Of a stretch of DNA of 64,000 nt, positions 17,287-26,143 are shown piece by piece (positions within the stretch are counted from its first letter, which is position 1; each line of letters begins with the position of its first letter). The stretch spans positions 248,624 through 312,623 of the forward strand of contig NZ_BMFG01000002.1 of assembly GCF_014638005.1 (NCBI RefSeq). Reading direction: 5' to 3'. Below the pieces are notes generated by a model that worked only from the letters and a program-made list of their open reading frames with translations, did no database searches and had not been told where the DNA came from. Origin of the DNA: Flavobacterium orientale (lineage in GTDB: Bacteria; Bacteroidota; Bacteroidia; Flavobacteriales; Flavobacteriaceae). The position numbers and the translations under genes were made by a program.

Positions 17287-18657
17287 TTAACTTCCAACAT
17301 TGTTGGGATTGTAACCCATGTAAGGCACTTCTTTATCATTAAAAATAACACCAAAAGTTTCCAATTCTTTTAAAATGGGTTCATAAACTTCTTTTTGAAT
17401 AGGAAGTTGAACGCCTGTAGTTTTAATGTTTCCTTTCAGAATTTGAAGAGTGGCAATTGCAACGGGTAGTCCCACGGTTTTTGCCATAGCGGTATAGGTT
17501 TGGTCTTCGCCAATACAAACCATGGTGCTGTCAATTTGTTTCTTCTCGCCGTTTAATTCATAACCAAATTTGTGATACATCACAATCATGTCTTTATCGT
17601 TTGGTTGCAAAGCCCATTTTTCAGCTAAGATGTGTTCTAGATATTGTGCCGGAGAAGCATTTTTTAAACCTGATTTTTTAGTAGCATTAAACAAATCCAA
17701 TTCCACCAATTTGTCCCATATTACGTCATCTTGATCAATTTTTAGATAATGACGTAATTTTAATTCTACCGAATCCGTGGGATGGTAGGCCAAAAAAGAA
17801 TTAGTAAAATCGCGATAACTCATGTTCTCAGAATTTTCCATGGTATAGGTGTCGTCGGTCATGCCTAGTTGAACTAACATGTCCCAAGCTTTTGAATAGC
17901 CCACTCTTCGCAATGTTCCGCGATACATGGTTTGAATGGCATCCAAACCATAAATGTTTCTGTATTTTAAGGAGTCACGGTTAGCATAACCTTCAAAACG
18001 GCCGTAACCTTCCACTTCCATAAATTCAGTTCTACGGAATAATTTATTATAAGGTATGTATTTGTATTTTCCTTCCTGAATAAATTTTGAAACACCACCT
18101 TGACCTGCCAAAACTACATTTCTTGGGTTCCATGAAAATTTATAATGCCACAGGTTTGTATCACTTTCGGGAGCAACTAATCCGCCACAAAACGATTCAA
18201 ATTGAATCATTTTTCCGCCTTTGGCTCTAATTTCATCAATTATTTTCATGGCACTCATGTGGTCAATTCCCGGGTCAAGACCAATTTCATTCATAAAAAG
18301 CAAACCGTTTTCTTTTGCCAAAGCATCCAATTCCTGCATTTCTTTACTAATATAGGATGCAGTTACCATGTTTTTTTTGAAGGTAATGCAATCTTTGGCG
18401 ATATCAACATGAAGATGAGCCGGAAGCATTGAAATAACAATGTCGGCCTTTTCAATTTCTTTTTGACGGTCGGATACAGCAAATATATCTAAAGCTATTG
18501 CTCTTGCATTTTTATGATTTTGAACTTTCTTTTCTGCTAATTCAAGAGATAAATCGGCAATAGTAATTTGAATAGCTTCTTCTTCAGATTTGTTTAATAA
18601 GTACTTTATAAGAGAGGATGCCGATCGTCCAGCACCAATAATTAGAATTTTTTTCAT
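17287..18657 (-). CDS. Saccharopine dehydrogenase-family oxidoreductase
   Basis: Protein of 456 residues with an N-terminal Rossmann motif (ILIIGAGRSASSL) and the saccharopine dehydrogenase pattern: DISMLPAH-like VISMLPAHLHVDIAKDC, MNEIGLDPGIDHMSA and the C-terminal catalytic domain with ESFCGGLVAPESDTNLWHYKFSW. The family interconverts saccharopine with glutamate and aminoadipate semialdehyde, or acts on related lysine-pathway intermediates. The ATG at 18657 is preferred over an in-frame one at 18702 because a -7 box lies between them at 18676. Confidence 0.9.
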   Translation of the reverse strand: MKKILIIGAGRSASSLIKYLLNKSEEEAIQITIADLSLELAEKKVQNHKNARAIALDIFAVSDRQKEIEKADIVISMLPAHLHVDIAKDCITFKKNMVTASYISKEMQELDALAKENGLLFMNEIGLDPGIDHMSAMKIIDEIRAKGGKMIQFESFCGGLVAPESDTNLWHYKFSWNPRNVVLAGQGGVSKFIQEGKYKYIPYNKLFRRTEFMEVEGYGRFEGYANRDSLKYRNIYGLDAIQTMYRGTLRRVGYSKAWDMLVQLGMTDDTYTMENSENMSYRDFTNSFLAYHPTDSVELKLRHYLKIDQDDVIWDKLVELDLFNATKKSGLKNASPAQYLEHILAEKWALQPNDKDMIVMYHKFGYELNGEKKQIDSTMVCIGEDQTYTAMAKTVGLPVAIATLQILKGNIKTTGVQLPIQKEVYEPILKELETFGVIFNDKEVPYMGYNPNNVGS

Positions 18658-18675
18658 GCCATAATTAATATCACA

Positions 18676-18683
18676 CGAAAGTA
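18676..18683 (-). promoter_or_regulatory. Promoter of the saccharopine dehydrogenase-type gene
   Basis: Minus-strand TACTTTCG, 16 bp downstream of a TTTG. It is the same -7 variant, with the same spacing, as in the small RNA gene at 45465. Confidence 0.6.
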
Positions 18684-18748
18684 GGCATTTGTTATAATTC
18701 AAACAAAATTTAAGATGTTAATTATAACGTTTGCGTAAAAAGGTTTTT

Positions 18749-18756
18749 TAAATTTG
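18749..18756 (+). promoter_or_regulatory. -7 promoter box of the DUF423 gene
   Basis: TAAATTTG (TAnnTTTG), 16 bp before the ATG at 18773. Confidence 0.55.
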
Positions 18757-18772
18757 ACTATAAATTCAAAAC

Positions 18773-19156
18773 ATGAATAAAAAACTTGTACTGGCCGCAT
18801 CCGTCTTAGGATTATCAGCAATAATTTTAGGAGCATTTGGAGCTCATGGTTTAAAGAAAATACTAACAGCCGACGAATTAATTACTTTTGAAACGGGCGT
18901 GAAATATCAAATGTATCATGCCTTGTTTTTACTGTTCTTAGCATCAAATACTTTGGTTTCGGAATCGGCAAAAAAAGTAATTTTTTATTTGGTTCTACCG
19001 GGCGTTTTGTTCTTTTCAGGTTCCATTTATTTATTGGCCACAAATAATGCTACGGCTATTGATTTTTCATATTTAGGACCCATCACTCCAATAGGAGGTT
19101 TGCTTTTAATTCTAGCTTGGGGAAAGTTATTTGTAGCTGTTTTTAGCAAAAAATAA
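18773..19156 (+). CDS. DUF423 membrane protein
   Basis: Protein of 127 residues with four hydrophobic segments. The start (LGAFGAHGLKK), the middle (YQMYHALFLLFLA) and GPITPIGGLLLILAW are the DUF423/YwdK signatures. It is a small inner-membrane protein of unknown function. It sits 83 bp upstream of pckA, which has its own promoter. Confidence 0.92.
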   Translation: MNKKLVLAASVLGLSAIILGAFGAHGLKKILTADELITFETGVKYQMYHALFLLFLASNTLVSESAKKVIFYLVLPGVLFFSGSIYLLATNNATAIDFSYLGPITPIGGLLLILAWGKLFVAVFSKK

Positions 19157-19197
19157 TAATTTTAAATTAAAAAAAGCAACGTAAGGATTTAATTTTT

Positions 19198-19205
19198 TAC
19201 TTTTG
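19198..19205 (+). promoter_or_regulatory. -7 promoter box of pckA
   Basis: TACTTTTG (TAnnTTTG), 34 bp before the ATG at 19240. Confidence 0.65.
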
Positions 19206-19239
19206 CAGTCAATTAATTACACAACACAAATTAAATTTT

Positions 19240-20865
19240 ATGGATAATTACGCTCAATTTACGAAAACGATTTCGTTAGAGAAGTATGGAATCAAAAATG
19301 TTCAAGAAATTATATACAATCCTTCGTATGAATTTCTGTATGATGAAGAGTTAAAATCGTCATTAGTTGGATTTGAAAGAGGACAACTAACAGAGCTTGG
19401 AGCAGTAAATGTAATGACAGGTGATTTTACCGGTCGTTCTCCAAAAGATAAATATATTGTAGAAGATGAAGTGACCCGTGATACAATTTGGTGGTCATCT
19501 GATAAAGCAGTAAATGACAACAAGCCAATTTCAACAACTACTTGGAATGCTTTAAAAGAAACAACGGTTAACCAACTGTCATCAAAAAAACTATATGTAA
19601 TCGATGCTTTTTGTGGAGCAAATGAAGATACCCGATTGAAAGTTAGATTTATCATGGAAGTGGCTTGGCAAGCACATTTTGTAAAAAACATGTTCATCCG
19701 ACCAACAGAAGAAGAATTAGACAACTTTGGCGAACCTGATTTTATTGTAATGAATGCTTCAAAAACGTCTTTCAAAGCTTACGAAGAGCACAATTTAAAT
19801 TCTGAAGTTTATATTGCTTTTAACCTTACTGAGAAAATTCAGTTAATAGGCGGAACTTGGTATGGTGGAGAAATGAAAAAAGGTTTATTCTCAATGATGA
19901 ATTATTATTTGCCACTTCAAGGAATTGCCTCAATGCATTGTTCTGCAAATAAAGGAAAAGATGGTGATGTTGCGGTGTTTTTCGGATTATCCGGAACCGG
20001 CAAAACAACGTTGTCAACAGATCCAAAAAGAGAATTAATTGGAGATGACGAACACGGTTGGGATAATGATGGGGTCTTTAATTTTGAAGGCGGATGTTAT
20101 GCCAAAACCATTGATTTAAGTGCGGTTAACGAACCGGATATTTTTGGAGCAATCAAAAAAGATGCTTTATTAGAAAATGTAACGGTTGATTCAAATGGTA
20201 AAATAGATTTCACAGACGGATCAGTGACACAAAACACGCGTGTTTCTTATCCGATTTATCATATTGATAATATTGTAAAACCGGTTTCAAAAGCGGGTCA
20301 TGCTACTAAAGTTATTTTCCTAACGGCCGATGCTTTTGGAGTGATGCCTCCGGTTTCTAAATTGACACCGGAACAAACAAAATATTATTTCCTTTCCGGA
20401 TTTACAGCAAAGTTAGCCGGAACTGAAAGAGGTGTAACCGAACCACAACCTACTTTTTCAGCTTGTTTTGGAAAAGCGTTTTTATCATTACATCCAACCA
20501 AATACGGCCAAGAATTGGTTAAAAAAATGGAAGAACATAAGGCAACTGCCTACATGGTAAACACCGGTTGGAACGGAACAGGAAAACGTATTTCAATTAA
20601 AGACACTAGAGCTATTATCGACGCTATTTTGGATGGTTCCATCGAAAAAGCGGAAACGAAACTAATTCCGGTATTTAATTTTGAAGTACCAACTGCTTTG
20701 CATGATGTGAATTCGGCTATTTTAGATCCGAGAGATACGTATGAAAATGCATCCGATTGGAATGAAAAAGCTACAAATTTAGCCGGATTGTTTATTAAAA
20801 ACTTTGTACAATATACAGACAATGAAGAAGGACAAAACTTAGTGAAGTCCGGACCTCAATTATAA
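19240..20865 (+). CDS. pckA: Phosphoenolpyruvate carboxykinase (ATP)
   Basis: Converts oxaloacetate and ATP to phosphoenolpyruvate and CO2, the entry step of gluconeogenesis, or runs in reverse for anaplerosis. The protein has 541 residues, the full family length. The kinase-1 P-loop GLSGTGKTT is at 249-257; upstream [14 protein letters not shown] and downstream [21 protein letters not shown] are family hallmarks. A bidirectional terminator follows and separates it from the convergent hemD gene. Confidence 0.98.
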   Translation: MDNYAQFTKTISLEKYGIKNVQEIIYNPSYEFLYDEELKSSLVGFERGQLTELGAVNVMTGDFTGRSPKDKYIVEDEVTRDTIWWSSDKAVNDNKPISTTTWNALKETTVNQLSSKKLYVIDAFCGANEDTRLKVRFIMEVAWQAHFVKNMFIRPTEEELDNFGEPDFIVMNASKTSFKAYEEHNLNSEVYIAFNLTEKIQLIGGTWYGGEMKKGLFSMMNYYLPLQGIASMHCSANKGKDGDVAVFFGLSGTGKTTLSTDPKRELIGDDEHGWDNDGVFNFEGGCYAKTIDLSAVNEPDIFGAIKKDALLENVTVDSNGKIDFTDGSVTQNTRVSYPIYHIDNIVKPVSKAGHATKVIFLTADAFGVMPPVSKLTPEQTKYYFLSGFTAKLAGTERGVTEPQPTFSACFGKAFLSLHPTKYGQELVKKMEEHKATAYMVNTGWNGTGKRISIKDTRAIIDAILDGSIEKAETKLIPVFNFEVPTALHDVNSAILDPRDTYENASDWNEKATNLAGLFIKNFVQYTDNEEGQNLVKSGPQL

Positions 20866-20886
20866 TTTTACACTAACTAACCAAAC

Positions 20887-20921
20887 GAAAAGAGTCCCGC
20901 AATTTTGTGGGACTCTTTTTA
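20887..20921. terminator. Bidirectional terminator between pckA and hemD
   Basis: A 10-bp stem (AGAGTCCCGC with GTGGGACTCT) with A residues before and T residues after, able to serve both convergent genes. Confidence 0.85.
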
Positions 20922-20939
20922 ATTGTATCTGTGTCAGGA

Positions 20940-21689
20940 TTATTTATCCTTGTTTGTCTTTGCAATATATTTTTCCAATGCCATTGTCATGGACGGAGCT
21001 TCAGGAGATGGAGCCATAATATCCACTCGCAAACCGTGTTCTAAAGCTTCTTTTTGAGTGGTGCTTCCAAAAACGGCTATTCTAGTATTGTTTTGTTGAA
21101 AGTCAGGAAAGTTTTTAAATAATGACTTTATTCCTGTTGGACTGAAAAATGCTAATACATCATAATATACATCAGCCAAATCAGTTAAATCACTCATTAC
21201 GGTTCTATAAAAAATACCTTGTGTCCAATTTACTTTCAAACCATCTAAAGTTTGAGGGACATCAAAGTTCAATTGATCAGAAGCCGGCAACAAAAACTTT
21301 TCTTCTTTGTATTTTTTTATTAATGGCGATAAATCAACGAAGTCTTTTTGACCGACATAAATTTTTCTTTTTCTGTAGATAACATATTTCTGTAGATAAA
21401 AAGCAACGGCTTCCGACTGACAAAAATATTTTAAATCTTCAGGAACTTTATACCGCATTTCTTCAGCCACTCTAAAAAAATGATCTACAGCATTTTTGCT
21501 TGTTAAGATAATAGCTGAAAAATTATTTAGGTCGATTTTTTGAGCACGAATTTCCTTTACAGGAACCCCCTCAACGTGTATAAATGGTCTAAAATCAATT
21601 TTCACTTTATGCTTTTGAATAAGCTCAAAGTAAGGTGAATTTTCTACTTTTGGTTCTGGTTGTGACACCAAAATTGTTTTCACTTTCAT
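20940..21689 (-). CDS. hemD: Uroporphyrinogen-III synthase
   Basis: Cyclises hydroxymethylbilane to uroporphyrinogen III in haem synthesis. About 249 residues with the two-domain HemD pattern: TILVSQPEP at the start, ILTSKNAVDHFF in the first domain, FFSPTGIKSLF and IAVFGSTTQKEALEHGL in the second. HemD is poorly conserved, but these segments and the DUF4271-hemD order, common in Bacteroidetes, support it. The ATG at 21689 (MKVKTILVS) looks most natural; one three codons upstream (21698) is also possible. Confidence 0.9.
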   Translation of the reverse strand: MKVKTILVSQPEPKVENSPYFELIQKHKVKIDFRPFIHVEGVPVKEIRAQKIDLNNFSAIILTSKNAVDHFFRVAEEMRYKVPEDLKYFCQSEAVAFYLQKYVIYRKRKIYVGQKDFVDLSPLIKKYKEEKFLLPASDQLNFDVPQTLDGLKVNWTQGIFYRTVMSDLTDLADVYYDVLAFFSPTGIKSLFKNFPDFQQNNTRIAVFGSTTQKEALEHGLRVDIMAPSPEAPSMTMALEKYIAKTNKDK

Positions 21690-21709
21690 AGTTGACATTT
21701 TGTAATGCT

Positions 21710-22372
21710 TCAGCTTCTAGTAAACCAGTAATAAATGAAATAATAAGGGGCTATTTCAAGGGCACAAAGATATAAAATAAAATAAAATATTTTGCTAATT
21801 AATAAGGATTGATAAGCTTTAAGTGTTTTGATGTAAGTTATGATATTGATTGTCAATACTATAAATATCAAGATGTATATAAAAATAGTAGAAGAAATTT
21901 CATTATAAAACAATATTGCTGCAATTGGAAGCACTAATAGGCCAATTAGGGCTCTGTAATTCAATTTATAAAGGTTGAAATTCTCTGAAAATTCTTCAAT
22001 AGAGAAAGATGTTGCAATGATTTTTTCGATTAAATATTTCGATAAGATGAAAACACTAAACAAAGTAAATAGTTGTATGAACTTAATACCATCTGTTTTT
22101 TCAACGATACCAAAATAACTCAATACAATTTGAGTAAAAAAAGTAAAGGAAACCAGTTGAATTATAAATAAAGAAACAGTAAACCAGTTTAATAGATTAG
22201 TACTGTCTTTGTAAATTTTCAAATATTTATCATTAATAAATAAGCGTATGAATTCGTTGAAACGAGTTTCAAAAAAAGTTTTTATAATAGTGATTAGAAC
22301 CAAACACAAGACAAACAAAATAGTTGCCCAATCTTTAGAAACGGTTTCTCTAAAATTATATAAAAGTTCCAT
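21710..22372 (-). CDS. DUF4271 membrane protein
   Basis: Protein of about 220 residues with six or so predicted membrane helices and few charged loops; matches the DUF4271 pattern (an integral membrane protein next to hemD in Bacteroidetes). In-frame ATGs lie at 22384, 22375 and 22372; a -7 box at 22382-22389 overlaps the first, so 22375 or 22372 is the real start, on a very short leader. No function is known. Confidence 0.82.
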   Translation of the reverse strand: MELLYNFRETVSKDWATILFVLCLVLITIIKTFFETRFNEFIRLFINDKYLKIYKDSTNLLNWFTVSLFIIQLVSFTFFTQIVLSYFGIVEKTDGIKFIQLFTLFSVFILSKYLIEKIIATSFSIEEFSENFNLYKLNYRALIGLLVLPIAAILFYNEISSTIFIYILIFIVLTINIITYIKTLKAYQSLLISKIFYFILYLCALEIAPYYFIYYWFTRS

Positions 22373-22381
22373 CATAAAGTG

Positions 22382-22389
22382 CAAAGGTA
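22382..22389 (-). promoter_or_regulatory. -7 promoter box of DUF4271-hemD
   Basis: Minus-strand TACCTTTG (TAnnTTTG). It lies on the farthest in-frame ATG and so rules it out as the start. Confidence 0.6.
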
Positions 22390-22459
22390 TATAAATTTTG
22401 TGGCTATAAACACCTCTTTTAATTATAAAAAATTTATGAAAATACTGCCATAAAAAAGC

Positions 22460-22467
22460 TATTTTTG
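22460..22467 (+). promoter_or_regulatory. -7 promoter box of the GT2-dihydroorotase-DUF4296 operon
   Basis: TATTTTTG (TAnnTTTG), 19 bp before the ATG at 22487. Confidence 0.6.
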
Positions 22468-22486
22468 TTCCGTATTATAGGTGCTT

Positions 22487-23212
22487 ATGAATCATGGGTT
22501 AGTTATTATTCCAACGTTTAATGAAATAGAAAACGTTGAAAACATTATTCGTGCTGTTTTTTCTTTGAAAAAGCAGTTTCATGTTTTAATTGTAGACGAC
22601 AATTCTCCGGACAAAACACATGAAAAAGTAAAGCAACTTCAAAGTGAATTTCCTGAAAAATTGTTTTTGGAAGTTCGAATGAAAAAAGCCGGTTTAGGCA
22701 CCGCCTATGTTCATGGTTTTAAATGGGCTTTAAAGCACAATTACGACTATATTTTTGAAATGGATGCCGATTTTTCGCATAATCCAATCGACTTAGAAAG
22801 GCTTCATGAAGCGTGTTCATCCGGTCAAGCTGACATGGTTATTGGTTCTCGATATGTGAAAGGGGTTAATGTCGTGAATTGGCCGTTAAGCAGAGTTTTG
22901 CTTTCCTATTTTGCCTCTATTTATGTGAAAATTATAACCGGAATGAAAATTCATGATGCTACTGCCGGTTTTATCTGTTACAATAGAAAAGTCTTGGAAA
23001 CTTTAAAACTCAATAAAATTAAGTTTGTGGGGTATGCTTTTCAAATTGAAATGAAATACAGAGCTTTTTCTAGAGGATTTAAAATTGTTGAGATTCCAAT
23101 TATTTTTACAGATCGAACAAAAGGGGTTTCAAAAATGAGTAATGCAATTATAAAAGAAGCTGTTTTTGGTGTGATTTCTTTACGAATTCGAAAACTGTTT
23201 AATCGTTTATAA
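22487..23212 (+). CDS. Polyprenol monophosphomannose synthase-like GT2 glycosyltransferase
   Basis: Family GT2 enzyme of 241 residues, resembling dolichol/polyprenol-phosphate mannose synthases, which move a sugar from GDP-mannose to a lipid phosphate for later use outside the membrane. Motifs: VIIPTFNEIENVENII at the start, VDDNSPD, and the metal site EMDADFSH. It has no C-terminal membrane segment, so it is the soluble, catalytic-domain-only type. An in-frame GTG lies two codons upstream (22481); the ATG is preferred. First gene of an operon with dihydroorotase and a DUF4296 lipoprotein. Confidence 0.9.
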   Translation: MNHGLVIIPTFNEIENVENIIRAVFSLKKQFHVLIVDDNSPDKTHEKVKQLQSEFPEKLFLEVRMKKAGLGTAYVHGFKWALKHNYDYIFEMDADFSHNPIDLERLHEACSSGQADMVIGSRYVKGVNVVNWPLSRVLLSYFASIYVKIITGMKIHDATAGFICYNRKVLETLKLNKIKFVGYAFQIEMKYRAFSRGFKIVEIPIIFTDRTKGVSKMSNAIIKEAVFGVISLRIRKLFNRL

Positions 23213-23221
23213 AAATTAAAA

Positions 23222-24562
23222 ATGGCAACTACACTTATAAAAAATGCTAAGATAGTTTCAGAAGGTAAAATTTTTGAAGGTGATGTTTTGATTGAAGGTG
23301 AAATCATTTCACAAATTGCCAAAAATATAAGTGCACCTCATGATGCAAATAGTATTGATGCGGAAGGACATTATTTAATTCCCGGAGCCATAGATGATCA
23401 AGTTCATTTTAGAGAACCCGGGTTGACGCACAAAGCAACTATTTTTACTGAAAGTAGAGCGGCTGTAGCCGGTGGTATAACTTCTTTTATCGAACAACCG
23501 AACACTGTTCCCAATGCCGTAACTCAAGAATTATTAGAAGAGAAATATGTGATTGCATCCCAAACTTCTCATGCTAATTACTCTTTTATGATGGGTGGAA
23601 CCAACGATAATTTGGAAGAAGTCTTGAAAACCAATCCCAAAAATGTTGCCGGCATAAAATTGTTTTTAGGTTCCTCAACAGGAAATATGTTGGTGGACAA
23701 TCCAAAAATTATTGAGTCTATTTTCTCAAGCACCGAATTGCTGATTGCAGTGCACTGTGAAGATGAAACTACTATAAAAAATAATTTAGCAAACTATAAA
23801 GAGCGTTATGGAGATGCAATTCCGGTAACGGCTCATCATTTGATTCGAAGTGCAGAAGCTTGTTATTTGTCATCATCAAAAGCAATTGAGTTGGCCAAAA
23901 AAACGGGAGCACGACTTCATGTTTTCCATTTGTCAACCGCCAAAGAAATGGAACTTTTCACCAATAAAATCCCGTTAGAACAAAAACGCATTACAGCCGA
24001 AGTTTGCATACACCATTTGTGGTTTACCGATGCAGATTATGAAACCAAAGGTAATTTCATCAAATGGAATCCGGCCGTAAAAACAGAGGAAGACAGAACT
24101 GCTTTATGGGAAGCCTTATTGGATGATAGAATTGATGTGATTGCAACCGATCATGCACCTCATACTTTTGAAGAAAAAAGCAAAAGTTATTTAGAAGCAC
24201 CTTCCGGCGGACCGTTAGTGCAACATGCCGTTGTAGCGATGTTTGAGTTTTATCATCAAGGAAAAATTTCAATTGAGAAAATTGTAGAAAAGATGTGTCA
24301 CAATCCGGCAAGAATTTTCAATATTGATAAACGAGGTTTTATAAAAGAAGGTTATTTTGCCGATTTGGTTTTAGTTAATCCTTCAAATCCTCAGCAGGTT
24401 ACCAAAGAATCCGTTTTGTACAAATGCGGCTGGTCTCCTTTTGAAGGAACTACTTTTAAATCACAAGTAAGCCATACTTTTGTGAATGGTGAATTGGTTT
24501 ATGAAAAAGGGAAAGTAAACGATACAATATTGGCCGGAAAAAGATTGTTGTTCAACAGATAA
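23222..24562 (+). CDS. pyrC: Dihydroorotase (class I type, altered metal motif)
   Basis: Amidohydrolase of 446 residues that closes carbamoyl-aspartate to dihydroorotate in pyrimidine synthesis. Visible: the carboxylated-lysine strand GIKLFLGSSTGNM, the histidines of AVHCEDE and HVFHLSTAKE, and the aspartate of IATDHAPHT. The usual HxH pair of strand 1 reads DQVHFREPG: the first histidine is glutamine. I recall the same change in other Bacteroidetes dihydroorotases, so it is probably a lineage variant and not inactivation. It starts 9 bp after the GT2 gene. Confidence 0.9.
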   Translation: MATTLIKNAKIVSEGKIFEGDVLIEGEIISQIAKNISAPHDANSIDAEGHYLIPGAIDDQVHFREPGLTHKATIFTESRAAVAGGITSFIEQPNTVPNAVTQELLEEKYVIASQTSHANYSFMMGGTNDNLEEVLKTNPKNVAGIKLFLGSSTGNMLVDNPKIIESIFSSTELLIAVHCEDETTIKNNLANYKERYGDAIPVTAHHLIRSAEACYLSSSKAIELAKKTGARLHVFHLSTAKEMELFTNKIPLEQKRITAEVCIHHLWFTDADYETKGNFIKWNPAVKTEEDRTALWEALLDDRIDVIATDHAPHTFEEKSKSYLEAPSGGPLVQHAVVAMFEFYHQGKISIEKIVEKMCHNPARIFNIDKRGFIKEGYFADLVLVNPSNPQQVTKESVLYKCGWSPFEGTTFKSQVSHTFVNGELVYEKGKVNDTILAGKRLLFNR

Positions 24563-24581
24563 CAGTTAAAATCAAATTACT

Positions 24582-25013
24582 ATGAAAAAAATTGTGTCAA
24601 TTGTAGCCTGTGTTTTGTTTTTATGGAGCTGCAAAAGCGAAGTAGAAAAACCTGAGAAACTGTTTTCTGAAGAACAAATGGTTGACATGATTTATGATTT
24701 GACTATTTTAGAAGCTATTAAAAACAACAATCCTTCTTTTTTAGAAGATAAAAGTATAGATCCGTATACTTACATTTATAAAAAATATAAAATTGATAGT
24801 TTGCAATTTGTTCAAAACAACAAATATTATGCTTCCGATGTAAAGGAATATGCAAAAATTTATGAAAAAGTATTGAGTAGAATTGAACAGAACAAATCGG
24901 AAGCTGACACTTTAATGAAAAAAGAAAGTAAAACTACTACGCTACAACCTATGTCTAAAGATTCAATTCTGAACATCAAAAAGAAAGTGCTCAAGAAACT
25001 CGATAGAAAATAG
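24582..25013 (+). CDS. DUF4296 lipoprotein
   Basis: Protein of 143 residues with a lipoprotein signal (VACVLFLWSC, lipidated Cys near residue 17) and the DUF4296 segment (FSEEQMVDMIYDLTILEAI, then DPYTYIYKKYKIDSLQF). It is a predicted periplasm-facing helical lipoprotein of unknown role. It is 19 bp after dihydroorotase and in the same operon. Its 3' end overlaps the convergent SDR gene by 23 bp. Confidence 0.85.
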   Translation: MKKIVSIVACVLFLWSCKSEVEKPEKLFSEEQMVDMIYDLTILEAIKNNNPSFLEDKSIDPYTYIYKKYKIDSLQFVQNNKYYASDVKEYAKIYEKVLSRIEQNKSEADTLMKKESKTTTLQPMSKDSILNIKKKVLKKLDRK

Positions 25014-26004
25014 TATATTTTGAAGCTAATGATTTGCAATACGCTTTTATTGGAATAAAATCATGCGATAGAGCTTCGTTAATTTTCTTGTTAGAGTAGA
25101 TGGATTTATTATGGAGCGAAATAGCTAAATTTTTTGTTATCCCGAATTTTTTTATTCCAAACAAAGCCAATAACGAAGAAAATCGCCACGCAATTTGTGT
25201 CACAATGGATCCTACTTTTATAGTTGGGCTGTTTTTATTCATTGCTTCAGCAATCCATTCCAAAAGCGTTTTATAAGCTATGTTTTCTGATACCAATGAA
25301 AACCTTTCATTTTGAATTTCACTTTTCATGAGCGAAAATAGAATTGCGACAACATCTTCTACAGCAATAAAACCGGAAGTGCCATCGGTATAAAATGGAT
25401 TTCCTTTTGCAACAGATTCAAAAATTTTGCCACTACCAACCTCCCAAAAACCACTTCCTAGAATCACCCCCGGATTTACAATTACGGTCTTTAATCCTTC
25501 TTGTTGGGCTCTGAAAACTTCCATTTCTGCACCATATTTTGAAATAGAATAATCGCTATGGTGTTTTTCCGGATTCCATTCGCAGTTTTCATCAATTTCA
25601 TAACTGCTATTTATTGGGTCACCTAAAGCCGCAATAGAACTCACATGGCAAAACTTTTCAACGCCAAAATGCAAAGCACAATTAACCATATTTGAAGTGC
25701 CTTCAATGTTTGTTTTTCTAAGTAATTCTTCATCTTTACTATTGAAGGAAATTAGAGCTGCACAATGATATACATATTTTATGTCTTTGAAAGCAACCTC
25801 TAACGAAGGAATGTTTGTTATGTCACCTTGAATCCAATCTATTTCATCAAACCTTTCTAAACTGCCTGATTCTTTAAAAAAAGCGATTGTTTTTTGAATA
25901 CTCTTTTCGTTGCGATACAAAGCCCGAACTTTTTCACCCTTTTGAAGTAAATGAAGTAATAAATGTGCACCAACTAAGCCGGTTCCGCCTGTAACTAAAT
26001 TCAT
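24991..26004 (-). CDS. NAD-dependent epimerase/dehydratase (extended SDR)
   Basis: Extended short-chain dehydrogenase of 337 residues. The nucleotide-binding motif is VTGGTGLVGAHLL, the catalytic motif is YSISKYGAE (YxxxK) preceded by HVSSIAALG, and NPGVILGSG follows. It resembles the dihydroflavonol reductase/3-beta-HSD-like branch of sugar or lipid-acting SDRs; the substrate cannot be given. The last residues overlap the DUF4296 gene on the other strand. Confidence 0.9.
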   Translation of the reverse strand: MNLVTGGTGLVGAHLLLHLLQKGEKVRALYRNEKSIQKTIAFFKESGSLERFDEIDWIQGDITNIPSLEVAFKDIKYVYHCAALISFNSKDEELLRKTNIEGTSNMVNCALHFGVEKFCHVSSIAALGDPINSSYEIDENCEWNPEKHHSDYSISKYGAEMEVFRAQQEGLKTVIVNPGVILGSGFWEVGSGKIFESVAKGNPFYTDGTSGFIAVEDVVAILFSLMKSEIQNERFSLVSENIAYKTLLEWIAEAMNKNSPTIKVGSIVTQIAWRFSSLLALFGIKKFGITKNLAISLHNKSIYSNKKINEALSHDFIPIKAYCKSLASKYTIFYRVS

Positions 26005-26057
26005 AAAAACAAAGATAAATGTTTCTGTACTACATTTTCAAATTATCGAATTAAAAC

Positions 26058-26065
26058 TATCTTTG
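26058..26065 (+). promoter_or_regulatory. -7 promoter box of tyrS
   Basis: TATCTTTG (TAnnTTTG), 78 bp before the tyrS ATG. The leader between them shows no clear tRNA-sensing structure. Confidence 0.5.
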
Positions 26066-26143
26066 CCAAAATTATTTTTTTGATGAAATCGCCAATATAA
26101 TAACTGATTACATCGGATCTTTAAAAATCAATAAAATCCACAC

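Noticed and set aside
19302..19775. Antisense reading frame of 157 codons inside pckA
   Set aside because: It is the complement of a conserved enzyme gene, has no promoter and encodes no recognisable protein.
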